A stretch of DNA of 64,000 nucleotides. Source: Liolophura sinensis (lineage: Eukaryota; Mollusca; Polyplacophora; Chitonida; Chitonidae). Shown here piece by piece: positions 1 through 12,672 of this stretch. Within the stretch, counting starts at the first letter, position 1. The number at the start of each line of letters is the position of its first letter. The notes beneath the pieces are model-generated. The model made no database searches and was not told the origin of the DNA. It saw only the letters and a program-made list of their open reading frames with translations. The position numbers and the translations under genes were made by a program. The DNA lies in the NCBI RefSeq assembly GCF_032854445.1, contig NC_088296.1, forward strand, positions 16,917,485 to 16,981,484. The letters run 5' to 3'.

Positions 1-68
1 CGCCATACTCTTCCACATGTAAATCGCCTAATGCATTCAGCCTGTACACTTGTGCCCTGTCTTCCATA

Positions 69-231
69 TTTATGTATTCATTTACCTGATTGGTGTTTTA
101 CGCCGTACTCCGGAATATTTCACTTATACGACGACGACCAGAATTGCATTGGGATGAAACCGGGCACAGCCCTGGGGAAACCCACGACCATCCGCAGGTT
201 GCTGTCAGACCTTCCCACTTACGGTCAAAGA
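69..231 (-). mobile_element. SINE family 1 copy, 5'-truncated
   Basis: Read on the minus strand this ends in the family's 3' core, GTACGGCGTAAAACACCAAT, here with small changes. The plus strand runs from TGATTGGTGTTTTACGCCG through the GGAAACCC-type segment to ACTTACGGTCAAAGATGA. The tRNA-like head is missing, which is normal for reverse-transcribed SINEs. I found no clear target-site duplication. It accounts for the two short reading frames over this stretch. Confidence 0.85.
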
Positions 232-2398
232 TGAATAAACCAGCATTTACCAACACACCTCAAAACAACTGTCTGGGATTAATTGACAGAATTTAGCAAT
301 ATAAGTATTTTAGTTATGGTTGGAATTTTAGGTCAGGTACAGTTGATTTGATTTTGCCAAAGGTCATTATGTAACTAAGCCAGTACACCCATGAAGATCT
401 TTGTTTTCTCAATTCTCCCTACATGTTGCTCTGACATTTACTAAGATATCTGCTCCCACACATGTATAGAGCCAGTCTTCTAAAATGAACAGCTAATACA
501 GTGTTTAAAGATTTTCTTGTCTGAGCCAGAACAAAAAAAAACAACTACAAAATCGGCGTCAGGCAGGCCTGATAAAAAATATCGCCTACATGTATCTGAA
601 GAGGCAGATTCCTCGAGCTAATATCTGAAAACTCAATCCTCAGCAGCGAAAAAAAAAAAATGCTGAAAAACGAAATGACAAGCAAATGATACACCACCCA
701 GACATTCACGACAGAGGTAACCCTCGCTAAAGTGTCCGTTATTTGACAAGGTGGGTCATTGCTCAATGTCCGTCGTCATTATTCGTTTATAATCAAGCCT
801 GGCATGAGCTGTGATGTTAACAGCCTAAACACATGCTGTTACTGCAGGAGACCACCAAATTATGTCTTCACGTGAAGATGTATGACCGTTTGACAGCACA
901 TGCGAGAAGCAGATCTTAGCAAATGACTGGCAAATTGCAACGTTGATACTCGATGATGTTTGAGCCGGTGACAGGTCAGAAATGCTGAATTTAAAATCAA
1001 GTCGACGTTTATTTGGTGGCATATCTGTAGAACTGTACCCGTGGAAGTAGAATTCAGCAGCGCCCACTTAAACCCCCTCGGCAAAGTATACGTACTCCTT
1101 TGATGACACAATGGATGAATTGAGGAACAGGACTCTGCATTTCTGTCCGTTCCATCAATGCAAAATAATCCTTTAAAATCGTTGATCGCAGTCAGCATGG
1201 TTAATTAGTTTGCACACGAGATAATACTTTAATGTTATTAGTAATTCCTACATGCCTAATTGGCATAAACAAACATGTTGGTGAACTAAAACATTATACT
1301 GAATTTGCTCTTAACTATTTTAGCTTACTAATGCGAAGAGCAGAATGAGCCAATGCTTTAAAAGCTCTTAGCATGAACACAGCCTGGGTTTGAACCCACA
1401 ACTAGGTGCAATAAATTACAAGCTAAAGATATGCACCAAATTGGGTTTAACTGCATACAAATTCTAATGTGAACCACTGGGGGATCTTTTATAGCATACA
1501 TTCCAAATTTGCAACCATATAATCTGGCAGCTGTATAAAAAAAAAAATACTGGTATTATTAAAAAGTGAAACCTCTACTCTTTCCTTCATTACAGTTTGC
1601 TTTCTCTCCCCCTTTCTATTCTCCTTCTTTCTTTTTGGTCTGTTTTAACCGAAGTGCCTTTCTGCTCAAGTTGAAAAGCAAGCTGTTCTTTACAGAAATG
1701 AATTGCAGCCAACAAAACACGATCTCTGTCGAGTTAACCAATCATTGGCTAATACAGCCTTAAGACCCCTATTTTCTTCTCTTTTTTTCCGATGCTGAAA
1801 ATTTGAGAGTACAAGCTGGATGACACAGTTAGAATTATCTGAGGAGCTCTTCAGTGCTAAGCAGAGATGTTAACCATAAAACAGTGGTCAATTAGTGTCA
1901 TCTGAACAGAGAGTGCCCGTGTCCACAGCACACCTAATCCAAAAAACAATGTGAGAACTACTTAGACAGTTATGGCGCTTCAAGGGTGCTTCAGACAGAC
2001 TCGATGCTCAGGAAAACCTGATTTTACGAGGTAGGGAATTGTGGGGGATCCGAAGATTACCAGGGAAAAGACGTCAACTGAGCACTGTGGCCTGTTAAGT
2101 CCGGGATAACATGCGAACGCGCCATTAGTGAGCGGCCTTACTGCAACCACAATCGCCTTAATAAGAAGAGAGTGCAATAAATATCAAACCCTTTTACAAA
2201 ATCCCCTCATTTGTTATCTCTAATCTCTTAAGCGGTTATAAATCAGGGGTCCAATGAGAACAGCACAAAAAAAATAACAAATTCACAGATGCCATAATGA
2301 ACTTTTGTTTTCATAGTTAATGTCAAAAGATGGGAGAGAAAGTTTGACTAATGTTATGCCTAGTTAAGTCATATCTCAGCTCCAATTAGATTCACTTG
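232..2398. other. Unique noncoding sequence
   Basis: No repeat family from elsewhere in the window and no convincing exon. Several minus-strand frames of 65-112 codons cross it (for example 860-1198), but they have no recognisable domain and look like chance openings. A palindromic GGGTTTGAACCC near 1386-1397 resembles a tRNA B box on the minus strand, without a convincing A box or cloverleaf. Short homopolymer A runs occur near 533, 650 and 1538. Confidence 0.5.
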
Positions 2399-2489
2399 AT
2401 TTCATTGGTGTTTTATGCCGTACTCAAGAATGTTTCACTTATACAACGGCGGCCAGTGTTATGGTGGGAGGAAACCAGGCAGAGCCCAT
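2399..2489 (-). mobile_element. SINE family 1 fragment (3' core only)
   Basis: A short minus-strand remnant. The plus strand reads CATTGGTGTTTTATGCCG, then ACTCAAGAATGTTTCACTT, then GGCGGCCAGTGTTATGGTGG and stops in the GCAGAGCCC segment. It retains only the last roughly 90 bases of the element. The AT-rich tail is degraded and no duplication of the target was found. Confidence 0.8.
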
Positions 2490-3418
2490 ACCAATATATT
2501 TGTTGACATATAACTCTGCCACACATGCCCCTAAGTAGGCTTATTTTTTTAATCATTAGTGACGTAATTTACATTAAAACACAATACTGTATACTCGAGA
2601 CACCTGGTACAAACTTGAATCCTCATTAATCAAGAGAAAAGTCGGGGTCCCAAAAAGTAATCTATTAACTAAATATCCTTGGAGCCATCACAGTGTTCAT
2701 AACAGACATCACGTTTTTTTGAAAGAAATCGGACCATATTTAGTGTTAAAACATTTAATGATCACGGGCCAACAGTTCGCTGTCGGTTGGCTTAAAATCC
2801 ACCTGTACTGTACACTCATTCAGAATATGAGAGAGTTAATTATCAGTTAATTCATACCCATAACTTGACAGACAACGATTTCTACCAAAAACAATTTCAG
2901 AAGTATAAATTGCAAATAATGACGGGCAAAGTGTTGAGCAGACTGGTAGTGAATTGATGATGTGGAAGGCAACTTTCACTCCAGTTATTGCTTTGATTAT
3001 TGTTTATGGCCACAATTCCCAATTTTTCGCCAATATAGCCTTAAGGGAGAAAAACCTGAGTGCCTAGGTTAAACCACTGACCTTAGCATACTTGTTTAAA
3101 GGTTGTGTCAAGTTGTTATGGGTGAGGTTAGTTGCTAGGGGGTGGAGAACTGCTAATCAATTCGAGTCTGAAATACCGTTTTCACTCTTTTCCTTCTCTT
3201 GAGTTGGCACGGGGCCTTGATCGCTAATCGACTTTTTACACGGCAATTTAGCAAGGCCTCATGGGAAATTGAAGAATTTAATGGCAGGTTGATCGCTGTT
3301 CATTTTCTTGCCCGTTGATTTTGGGGCCTGAGTCGGTCACTCAACGTTTGCAACGGGAGGAATTAGGAGCGGGAATTCCAAAGCTGGCTCCATCATAGGA
3401 AACGAAAAACCATACCCC
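2490..3418. other. Unique noncoding sequence left of the satellite
   Basis: No coding signature and no family repeat. The stretch from about 3180 to 3400 is somewhat richer in G and C (TTGATTTTGGGGCCTGAG, GGGAGGAATTAGGAGCGGG) and non-repetitive right up to the satellite edge at CATACCCC. It would make a suitable unique anchor for mapping the array. Confidence 0.5.
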
Positions 3419-6400
3419 ATGCTCACACTCAGAACACAATAATGTTCACACTCAGAACACAATGATGCTCACAGTCAGAACACAATAATGCTCACACTCA
3501 GAACACAATAATGCTCACACTCAGAACACAATAATGCTCACACTCAGAACACAATAATGTTCACACTCAGAACACAATAATGCTCACACTCAGAACACAA
3601 TAATGCTCACACTCAGAACACAATAATGCTCACACTCAGAACACAATAATGTTCACACTCAGAACACAATGATGCTCACAGTCAGAACACAATAATGCTC
3701 ACACTCAGAACACAATAATGTTCACACTCAGAACACAATAATGTTCACACTCAGAACACAATAATGTTCACACTCAGAACACAATAATGCTCACACTCAG
3801 AACACAATAATGCTCACACTCAGAACACAATGATGCTCACACTCAGAACACAATAATGCTCACACTCAGAACACAATAATGCTCACACTCAGAACACAAT
3901 AATGCTCACACTCAGAACACAATAATGCTCACACTCAGAACACAATAATGCTCACACTCAGAACACAATGATGCTCACAGTCAGAACACAATGATGCTCA
4001 CAGTCAGAACACAATGATGCTCACACCCAGAACACAATAATGCTCACACTCAGAACACAATAATGTTCACACTCAGAACACAATAATGTTCACACTCAGA
4101 ACACAATGATGCTCACACTCAGAACACAATAATGCTCACACTCAGAACACAATAATGCTCACACTCAGAACACAATAATGCTCACACTCAGAACACAATA
4201 ATGCTCACACTCAGAACACAATGATGCTCACAGTCAGAACACAATGATGCTCACACTCAGAACACAATAATGCTCACACTCAGAACACAATAATGTTCAC
4301 ACTCAGAACACAATAATGTTCACACTCAGAACACAATGATGCTCACACTCAGAACACAATAATGCTCACACTCAGAACACAATAATGCTCACACTCAGAA
4401 CACAATAATGCTCACACTCAGAACACAATAATGCTCACAGTCAGAACACAATGATGCTCACACTCAGAACACAATAATGCTCACACTCAGAACACAATAA
4501 TGCTCACACTCAGAACACAATAATGCTCACACTCAGAACACAATGATGCTCACACTCAGAACACAATAATGCTCACACTCAGAACACAATAATGCTCACA
4601 CTCAGAACACAATAATGCTCACACTCAGAACACAATAATGCTCACACTCAGAACACAATAATGTTCACACTCAGAACACAATGATGCTCACACTCAGAAC
4701 ACAATAATGCTCACACTCAGAACACAATAATGCTCACACTCAGAACACAATAATGCTCACACTCAGAACACAATGATGCTCACACTCAGAACACAATAAT
4801 GTTCACACTCAGAACACAATAATGCTCACACTCAGAACACAATAATGTTCACACTCAGAACACAATAATGCTCACACTCAGAACACAATGATGCTCACAG
4901 TCAGAACACAATGATGCTCACACTCAGAACACAATAATGTTCACACTCAGAACACAATAATGCTCACACTCAGAACACAATAATGCTCACACTCAGAACA
5001 CAATAATGCTCACACTCAGAACACAATAATGTTCACACTCAGAACACAATAATGCTCACACTCAGAACACAATAATGCTCACACTCAGAACACAATAATG
5101 CTCACACTCAGAACACAATAATGTTCACACTCAGAACACAATGATGCTCACACTCAGAACACAATAATGCTCACACTCAGAACACAATAATGCTCACACT
5201 CAGAACACAATAATGCTCACACTCAGAACACAATAATGCTCACACTCAGAACACAATAATGCTCACACTCAGAACACAATAATGCTCACACTCAGAACAC
5301 AATAATGTTCACACTCAGAACACAATGATGCTCACACTCAGAACACAATAATGCTCACACTCAGAACACAATAATGTTCACACTCAGAACACAATAATGC
5401 TCACACTCAGAACACAATAATGTTCACACTCAGAACACAATAATGCTCACACTCAGAACACAATAATGCTCACACTCAGAAACACAATAATGCTCACACT
5501 CAGAACACAATAATGCTCACACTCAGAACACAATAATGCTCACACTCAGAACACAATAATGCTCACACTCAGAACACAATGATGCTCACACTCAGAACAC
5601 AATAATGTTCACACTCAGAACACAATAATGTTCACACTCAGAACACAATAATGCTCACACTCAGAACACAATAATGCTCACACTCAGAACACAATAATGC
5701 TCACACTCAGAACACAATAATGCTCACACTCAGAACACAATAATGCTCACACTCAGAACACAATAATGTTCACACTCAGAACACAATAATGCTCACACTC
5801 AGAACACAATAATGCTCACACTCAGAACACAATAATGCTCACACTCAGAACACAATCATGTTCACACTCAGAACACAATGATGCTCACACTCAGAACACA
5901 ATAATGCTCACACTCAGAACACAATAATGCTCACACTCAGAACACAATAATGCTCACACTCAGAACACAATAATGCTCACACTCAGAACACAATAATGCT
6001 CACACTCAGAACACAATAATGTTCACACTCAGAACACAATAATGTTCACACTCAGAACACAATAATGTTCACACTCAGAACACAATAATGTTCACACTCA
6101 GAACACAATAATGTTCACACTCAGAACACAATGATGCTCACACTCAGAACACAATAATGTTCACACTCAGAACACAATAATGTTCACACTCAGAACACAA
6201 TAATGCTCACACTCAGAACACAATAATGCTCACACTCAGAACACAATAATGCTCACACTCAGAACACAATAATGCTCACACTCAGAACACAATAATGCTC
6301 ACACTCAGAACACAATAATGTTCACACTCAGAACACAATAATGCTCACACTCAGAACACAATAATGTTCACACTCAGAACACAATAATGTTCACACTCAG

Positions 6401-7113
6401 AACACAATAATGTTCACACTCAGAACACAATAATGTTCACACTCAGAACACAATGATGCTCACACTCAGAACACAATAATGCTCACACTCAGAACACAAT
6501 AATGCTCACACTCAGAACACAATAATGCTCACACTCAGAACACAATAATGTTCACACTCAGAACACAATAATGCTCACACTCAGAACACAATAATGCTCA
6601 CACTCAGAACACAATAATGTTCACACTCAGAACACAATGATGCTCACACTCAGAACACAATAATGCTCACACTCAGAACACAATAATGTTCACACTCAGA
6701 ACACAATAATGCTCACACTCAGAACACAATAATGCTCACACTCAGAACACAATAATGCTCACACTCAGAACACAATAATGCTCACACTCAGAACACAATA
6801 ATGCTCACACTCAGAACACAATAATGTTCACACTCAGAACACAATAATGTTCACACTCAGAACACAATAATGTTCACACTCAGAACACAATAATGCTCAC
6901 ACTCAGAACACAATAATGCTCACACTCAGAACACAATAATGCTCACACTCAGAACACAATAATGTTCACACTCAGAACACAATAATGCTCACACTCAGAA
7001 CACAATAATGCTCACACTCAGAACACAATAATGCTCACACTCAGAACACAATAATGTTCACACTCAGAACACAATGATGCTCACACTCAGAACACAATAA
7101 TGCTCACACTCAG
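3419..7113. repeat. 23-bp satellite array, about 160.6 units
   Basis: Head-to-tail repeat whose unit starts AACACAATAATG and ends CTCACACTCAG (23 bases). The array is 3695 bases: a 14-base partial unit, then 160 full units plus one extra A (near 5480), the only net indel implied by the length. Variation is almost confined to three positions: AATAATG/AATGATG, ATGCTC/ATGTTC and CACACTC/CACAGTC. Every frame has stops, since each unit carries TAA and 23 is not a multiple of three. The right edge decays through one degenerate unit (CAGATCATGATAACGCT, to about 7127). Local blocks of units are duplicated (see findings), as expected from unequal exchange. I do not recognise it as a named satellite. 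Confidence 0.98.
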
Positions 7114-7127
7114 ATCATGATAACGCT

Positions 7128-8966
7128 AAAAAAAACCCGTCAACATCACTCACTGTAAACTGTACACGTCTAAACCAGATATCCCCAACAGGATGTGTAG
7201 TTTTCATTATTCAATGATTTCCATACAAATATTGTCCTAAATTGAAAAAAGGAAACTGAATTACAGCCAACGAAACCAACTACTACAGAGAAAATTAAGT
7301 TGACACCAACAAAAGAGTGTTATGGGCAAGATGACACAAAAAAAAAATGTAAAACTGCAAAAAAAAAAAACTAAAAAAATCCACCATTTTAGTTGGTCCG
7401 AGTTTGATACTTTTATGACATGCCTGGTTTCCAAAGCTTTTCAGTTAAGGGAACATCTCCTTCACTGGACTGGGAAAAAATTGCTGCAACAAAGTGGGCA
7501 ATTTCCCTTTTTATTTATTTTTGTGTCGTTCTCAAACATTTGAAAAATACTTATTCTGACTGTAAAACATCAGTTTAATCTGATGTCGCCTATCTCTTGT
7601 TTTAAATCTTATCAAGTGTGAAGTCTACGGAATCCCAACGGGCACTGCACCCGCCCAAAATATTTGACCCACTGTATGTGTCACTGATAACTCAAAATGG
7701 ATCAAGGATCTGCCATAAATATTAATGAATCTTTTGTTTCAACCCTGGCTACATTATGACAAAAATGAAAAGTTGGCTGGTATTAGTAAAGAAAAATGAT
7801 CATAAAACTTTCAGAATATCAGTGTAAAAATAATGATTTATTCAACGGCTGATTTAAATTAAGCTTCGATTAAATATGGCTGTACTTGAAACCTTTTAAG
7901 GAAATAATCAAAAAAAAATCTAATATGAGAAAAGACCCAAAAACTGAATGACAAAAATTTCTTGAATAAAAATAAATTCATGCAGAAAGGTTCCTGAAGA
8001 AAAAAGCCAGTCCTGTGGAGTTTTTAAACCCTGCATCTGTGCTGCACAGAACTGACAAAAAATCCATTTGTCTTTCAATCGCGGGGCAAGTTAATTGATA
8101 ATTCGACGGGCGGAAATTGTAGCCTTGGAGGACAGTGGGATCGTCCTGGGCCATATAATGATAGGTTGTCAACCATTCCTTCCAGACAGCGGCTATTGTT
8201 AGCGAGCTGGAATTTTTGCTTCAAATATGGCGCTCAACAACAAGGACAAAAAAGGCTAAAAAAAAAAACAACAACAAAAAAAAAAACAACACAGGTGAAA
8301 TGAGGGCAGTTTTTTGACATAGAAGTGAAGTCCAAGACTGTCCCAGCGACATTTGACACTGTAAGCATGTCTCCCACAGAGAATGGCATTAATACGAGCT
8401 CTGTTTATCACGACATCACACCTGCCAATCTTGTATGCCTGATCAACTCTCCTTTTTCTCTTGTAGTGGAGGTAAAATTAACTCATTTCACCAGGATGAT
8501 GCATGCTGGGTAAGCCAATGACTTTCAGTTTGTTTTTGCCATTTTTTTTTTGACTTTGTTTTGCTTTTTTGTGAGCTTATTGTTTGTTTCTTGAGTGTTT
8601 TGGTGGGGAAAATGATGGCTGCATGATGATTCATGGGATTTTCATGATTTATTGTCTAACTCTGTGGTAGCCAATACGTTTCTTCATTCCAGCAAAAACA
8701 CAGGGAAACCTAGGCATCCCACGCTGACCTTGATTATCAATGACAACAAATAATGTATTAAATGTTAGAGAAGAGATTTCCTTAAACAAACACGAAACAA
8801 TTTTTTTTTAGTTACAATCCACTCAAAATTACAAAGCAATCCCTGAATTTATTTATTTATTGTATCTACATAATGAAGTTTTTATCACAGCTGTTTAAAG
8901 TGCATTTCTTAAGGCTTATTTTCACGAGAAAGGAAGCAATTCCTTTTTTAAAACTTTTCATACCTT
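7128..8966. other. Unique noncoding sequence right of the satellite
   Basis: AT-rich, with long A and T runs (7338-7380, 8258-8290, 8543-8552). Small frames at 7322-7543, 7978-8172 and 8325-8513 have no recognisable domain and are partly translated homopolymer. I see no repeat shared with the rest of the window. Confidence 0.5.
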
Positions 8967-9170
8967 AATTCTTCAACATTTTCAACCACTTCTGCAACAA
9001 TTATTTAGAAATATTCCAGCGAACTATGGAGTGTAGAGAAATAATTTGCACTATTTGATTCAGCCCACATCTTTAGTGACACAAGCCAATCATTTTTAGC
9101 ATCATTTTCATAATAAATGCATGCATAAATTCAACTGAAAAAAAAATGCTTCAGAGGTTAAAAAAAAAGC
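8967..9170 (+). mobile_element. MITE family B copy 1 (diverged)
   Basis: It begins AATTCTTCAACATTTTCAACC and passes through GAACTATGGAGTGTAGAGAA and ATAATTTGCAC, then CACATCTTTAGTGACACAAG and ATGCATGCATAAATTC, ending near TTCAGAGGTTAAAA. The same order of blocks occurs at 26111-26420 and 30087-30300. The terminal inverted repeat that is clear in the 30 kb copy is eroded here. About 200 bases with no reading frame, so non-autonomous. Confidence 0.75.
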
Positions 9171-10633
9171 AAAAGATTTAAAGTAACTGCATAGAAATAT
9201 ATCTTGCCATTCTCTGATGTGATACATGCACCAAGCAAATTTTCTGTTCTTTGGCTTCGATGTTTAGCACATCTACGGTACTTGCATAATATGTTAGTGT
9301 AGGCCTACTATGCCAGGTCATTAGAGAGAGGTTATGTCCCCCACTCTACAGATACCACCCCCACAAAGACATGTGATCCACCTTTAGAAGTCCATAAATC
9401 TAAACTCCTGGGAGTACCACATAGCCATTTGTTTTAATGTCTACCGAAAATCTTCGAAAAAATTGAAACACTGTTAAAAATAATTTGAAATGGCAAAGGT
9501 TCTGCTGTCATTTGTCTTCATGTCTACCAAAAAATTTCTAAAAAAACAAAATTCTTTTGAAAAACTGCAATAAAATCTGAACTGGCAAAGGTTAAGGGAA
9601 TTGAGATTGTGTTATAAGCATTATAGTGTTATTTTCTGTCAAATGCGATGACATCGTCGCATTAAGATTAATTCTACAGATTAGGGACATCCAATATGCT
9701 GCAATTAACATCACTGCATTTTTTTTTTTCGTAATTCCGCTTAAAGTGACAAGGTCAACCACATATTAGGTATTTTTGCGTTACTACAGAATGACATGAG
9801 TATCGGGTGTTTTTTTCAAGAAGTAAGAGTTACAACCTTTTCGATAATCCCACTCTCAGCATTGTACGTTGAGAAAATATTGAAAAATAACAAAAAAAAA
9901 AAAATTAAGATTGAAAATTCAGCTAGAATATTTAAATGAGGTGCTGTGAACTCAGTGGAAGTCAAGCATGCGCACAGCTCTTGGTGTACTCCAAATGTGA
10001 ACAAACATAGCTGATTACACGTGTAAAAGAAGGATTATGGCTCGCTTTTGACAGTATCGGCCAAAAAGAGGTGTAAAACAGAGCTTGACAGGTTGACAAG
10101 TAAGTCTAGGAGTTGTAACTGGTAGTCAGTTTAAACGGCCGAGTACAATGAAGAAAGAAAAGGGTCTCACAAAGATGTCTCAAAACTATTGCTTGATAGG
10201 TGGATGCACATGTTGTTGTTGTTGTGGGCAGTGGGTGTTAAACTTTGAACAGACACATGTTTCTTCTGGCCCTTGCAGTTGAATATTAATAAGGCAAAAT
10301 GGCTTGCCCTCTTTGCGTTGAATTCAAATAATGGCAGGACTTCTCCAGGCTTGTACAAGCTACATACTCAATGAATATTTTTTTATATCAACGTGAGCGA
10401 TTTAGTTTCTGAATAAACTTTAAAACGTCATTAAGACGTCGCAATCAAAATTTCCTTAAAATTCCTAATTTTGGCCGACCATGTCAGTTTAAGCCATGGT
10501 ACTAGGGAAATATATTTATATTTATTTATAAATATATTACTATTTAGGCATTTATATGACACTAACCGAGGTAAACTGATCATTTGCCAGCTATCACACT
10601 GTCTATGCTGTACGTCTTGAATCACAATCTAAT
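9171..10633. other. Unique noncoding sequence with a degenerate duplication
   Basis: No gene seen. Two imperfect tandem copies occupy 9431-9501 and 9512-9593: both start TTGT.TT.ATGTCTACC and both end GGCAAAGGTT. A (TTG)n run lies at about 10210-10226. A minus-strand 62-codon frame at 9816-10004 is AT-rich and unrecognised. Confidence 0.45.
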
Positions 10634-10987
10634 TGCAGTAACTGTACACCTTGGTGAGTGGGTCAGTGCTTGGGGTTTAACGTCGTGCTCAACAATTTTT
10701 CAGTCATATGACGACGAAGGAATCCTTAGAGTGCATGTAATGTGCCTCCTTATTGCAGGACGGATTTCCACCGCTCTTTTATTTAGTGCTGCTTCAGTGA
10801 GATGGCTTACCGAAGGCGAGTAAGCCGCCCAGCTCGAGCCATTATACTGATACGGATCAACCAGTCTTTGCACTATCCCCTTAACGCCAAGCGAGGACGT
10901 TACAACTTCCTCATTTTTAAGGTCTTAGGTGTGACCCGACACAGGATTGAGCCTGGATCTACCGCATGCAGTAACTGTACACATTGG
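10634..10987 (-). mobile_element. SINE family 2 copy with about 21-bp target-site duplication
   Basis: Flanking direct repeats at 10634-10654 and 10967-10987 (TGCAGTAACTGTACAC, one mismatched base, then TTGG) bound a 312-base insertion. On the minus strand the insertion starts with a tRNA-like B box (GGCTCAATCC, complement of 10944-10953), continues through a body shared with 47621-47924, and ends TTAAACCCCAAGCACTGACC-type sequence, a degraded CTCA-rich tail. The A box is absent, so the copy is probably 5'-truncated just upstream of the B box. Two short reading frames here are translations of the SINE. Confidence 0.93.
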
Positions 10988-11976
10988 TAAAATTTGGCTT
11001 GATAACACGATATAACGTATCGCAACTTTATAGTGCTGTTTCAGTGTTTTACACCTAAATATGCAAATTAGATTTCAGTGCAACATGTTCAGCCCTTAAT
11101 TGACAGAATTCTAACACAAACGAAAGTTGTACTTCATGAAAAGCAGTCATTTCGTCCATAGAAGATTACATGCTGTTGTCTCATTAAATCTCTCAAAGTC
11201 TTAAACGTAACCAACATACTGACAAAAAAGTTTTACATTATTCTTATAATTGGCACAATTATATTTTACAAATCACAAGAAAATAAGCATATACACTTTT
11301 CACAATCCAATAATCATGACGGAGGTAAAGAAGACCCTAAATAATTAATTGTGATTCTGTGGAACTCCTGGTTTTACTAAATTCCCCTGTGGATTTGAAA
11401 ATATCAGGGTTTACACTGGCTTTGCGAGACCATAACGAACATCAATAGCAGACTTGTGGAGAGCTAAGGCAATGACAAGGCTGGAGTTAAGGCCTGACAG
11501 ATATCATGCACGGACCACAAATACAGGTATAAAAGGACAAATGCACTTAAGCTTCAAACATATGCTTGTGTCAGCTATTGTCTTGTCCAGTGGTCTGACA
11601 GGGTGCTTAAAAATTCAGCGATGAGGAAAGTGCTGGATGACCGTAATGGTTGCTAACCTGACAGTGAACAAATCACATCACGGCTTCTAGGTAATTCCTA
11701 TTGTTGTCAAGTCTGATTTATGTTTACTGGATCAACTTAATCTTTTTTATAAGAAATTCAGGAATATTATATCAATATTTAATGAAAGCAAACTTAATTA
11801 TTATATATGTACATCCCAAACCAATTTCAATGAAAGCAAACAAAAACTTCCCAAAATAAATGATCTCTGTTTACTGATTATTGGATATATGCGTATATGA
11901 AGAAGGTAAATGGTTTACTTCACCTTTAAAACACATTTGTTTAATGATCTCTTTTAATCTCTCTATCTTTTCAAAT
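10988..11976. other. Unique AT-rich noncoding sequence
   Basis: No repeat shared with the window and no coding signature. I saw nothing to annotate apart from scattered AT-rich runs around 11740-11830. Confidence 0.45.
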
Positions 11977-12119
11977 TTTCCCCCTTGCTACAGTGTTTTT
12001 TTTTTCCTTCTACAATGTTTTTCCCCCTTGCTACAATGTTTTTTCCCCTTCTACAATGTTTTTCCCCCTTCTACAATGTTTTTCCCCCTTGCTATAATGT
12101 TTTTTCCCCTTGCTACAAT
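11977..12119. repeat. Pyrimidine-rich minisatellite, about 21-22 bp unit
   Basis: Repeated TTCCCCCTTGCTACAATGTT with variants lacking G (TTCTACAATG) and variable T and C runs; about 6.5 copies. The frames at 11881-12192 and 11985-12173 are mostly translated repeat (recurring Met-Phe-Phe-Pro-Leu blocks), so I do not call a gene. Confidence 0.93.
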
Positions 12120-12672
12120 CATGAGTTTATTGATCTTCATATTGAAACCATATCAACAGCTCATTACAGATAACTGTTACATCATCAAATAAACCCATCC
12201 CTTTCTGTCTCAATGTCCAGCGTGTCAACAAAGCAGAAGAGCCGGTCGTATCTGATAAGGGCTGATCAGTTGAACTCCCTCGTGTAACATTTCCATCTGC
12301 TATCACAGATAAAATCAACTTCCCATTTCATATCTCCATTCTGATTCCAGACACATTTTCCATCAGCAAATTTCAAGTTTTTTTCTTACAGCATCGGTTA
12401 CACATGCAGCATGTTTGTCTTCCTGCATACGGACGGATGCTTTGAAAATCTACACACTAATGTGCTCCGGAAGATGAGTGAAGGTTCTTTATCGACTTGC
12501 CTCTTAACGCTGATAACCCTGATAATAAACAGCAAAGCAAAGGGCGGTGTCCTGCACAAAACATAGTTCTGACAGGAGCCAACCGTTTGGGGCAAGACAA
12601 AACTTCCACATGAATAACACTACGTTTTTTAACAATGTGAAAAGCCAGAAAATTTGCCACCTTGTCCTGCAG
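12120..12672. other. Unique noncoding sequence
   Basis: No repeat and no recognisable protein. Overlapping minus-strand frames of 63-67 codons at 12127-12660 are unrecognised and mutually exclusive. Confidence 0.45.

Noticed and set aside
860-1198. 112-codon minus-strand frame
   Set aside because: No domain recognised, and another minus-strand frame overlaps it in a different phase.
1380-1400. tRNA gene suggested by GGGTTTGAACCC
   Set aside because: Only the B-box-like word is present; no A box at the right distance and no cloverleaf. It may be an old tRNA-derived remnant.
3419-7113. CRISPR array
   Set aside because: The 23-bp units abut directly with no unique spacers, and the window is animal-like nuclear DNA.
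3419-7113. Repetitive protein gene in the satellite
   Set aside because: Every frame contains stops because the unit includes TAA and its length is not a multiple of three.
11881-12192. 103-codon plus-strand frame with regular Met-Phe-Phe-Pro blocks
   Set aside because: It is a translation of the pyrimidine-rich minisatellite at 11977-12119.
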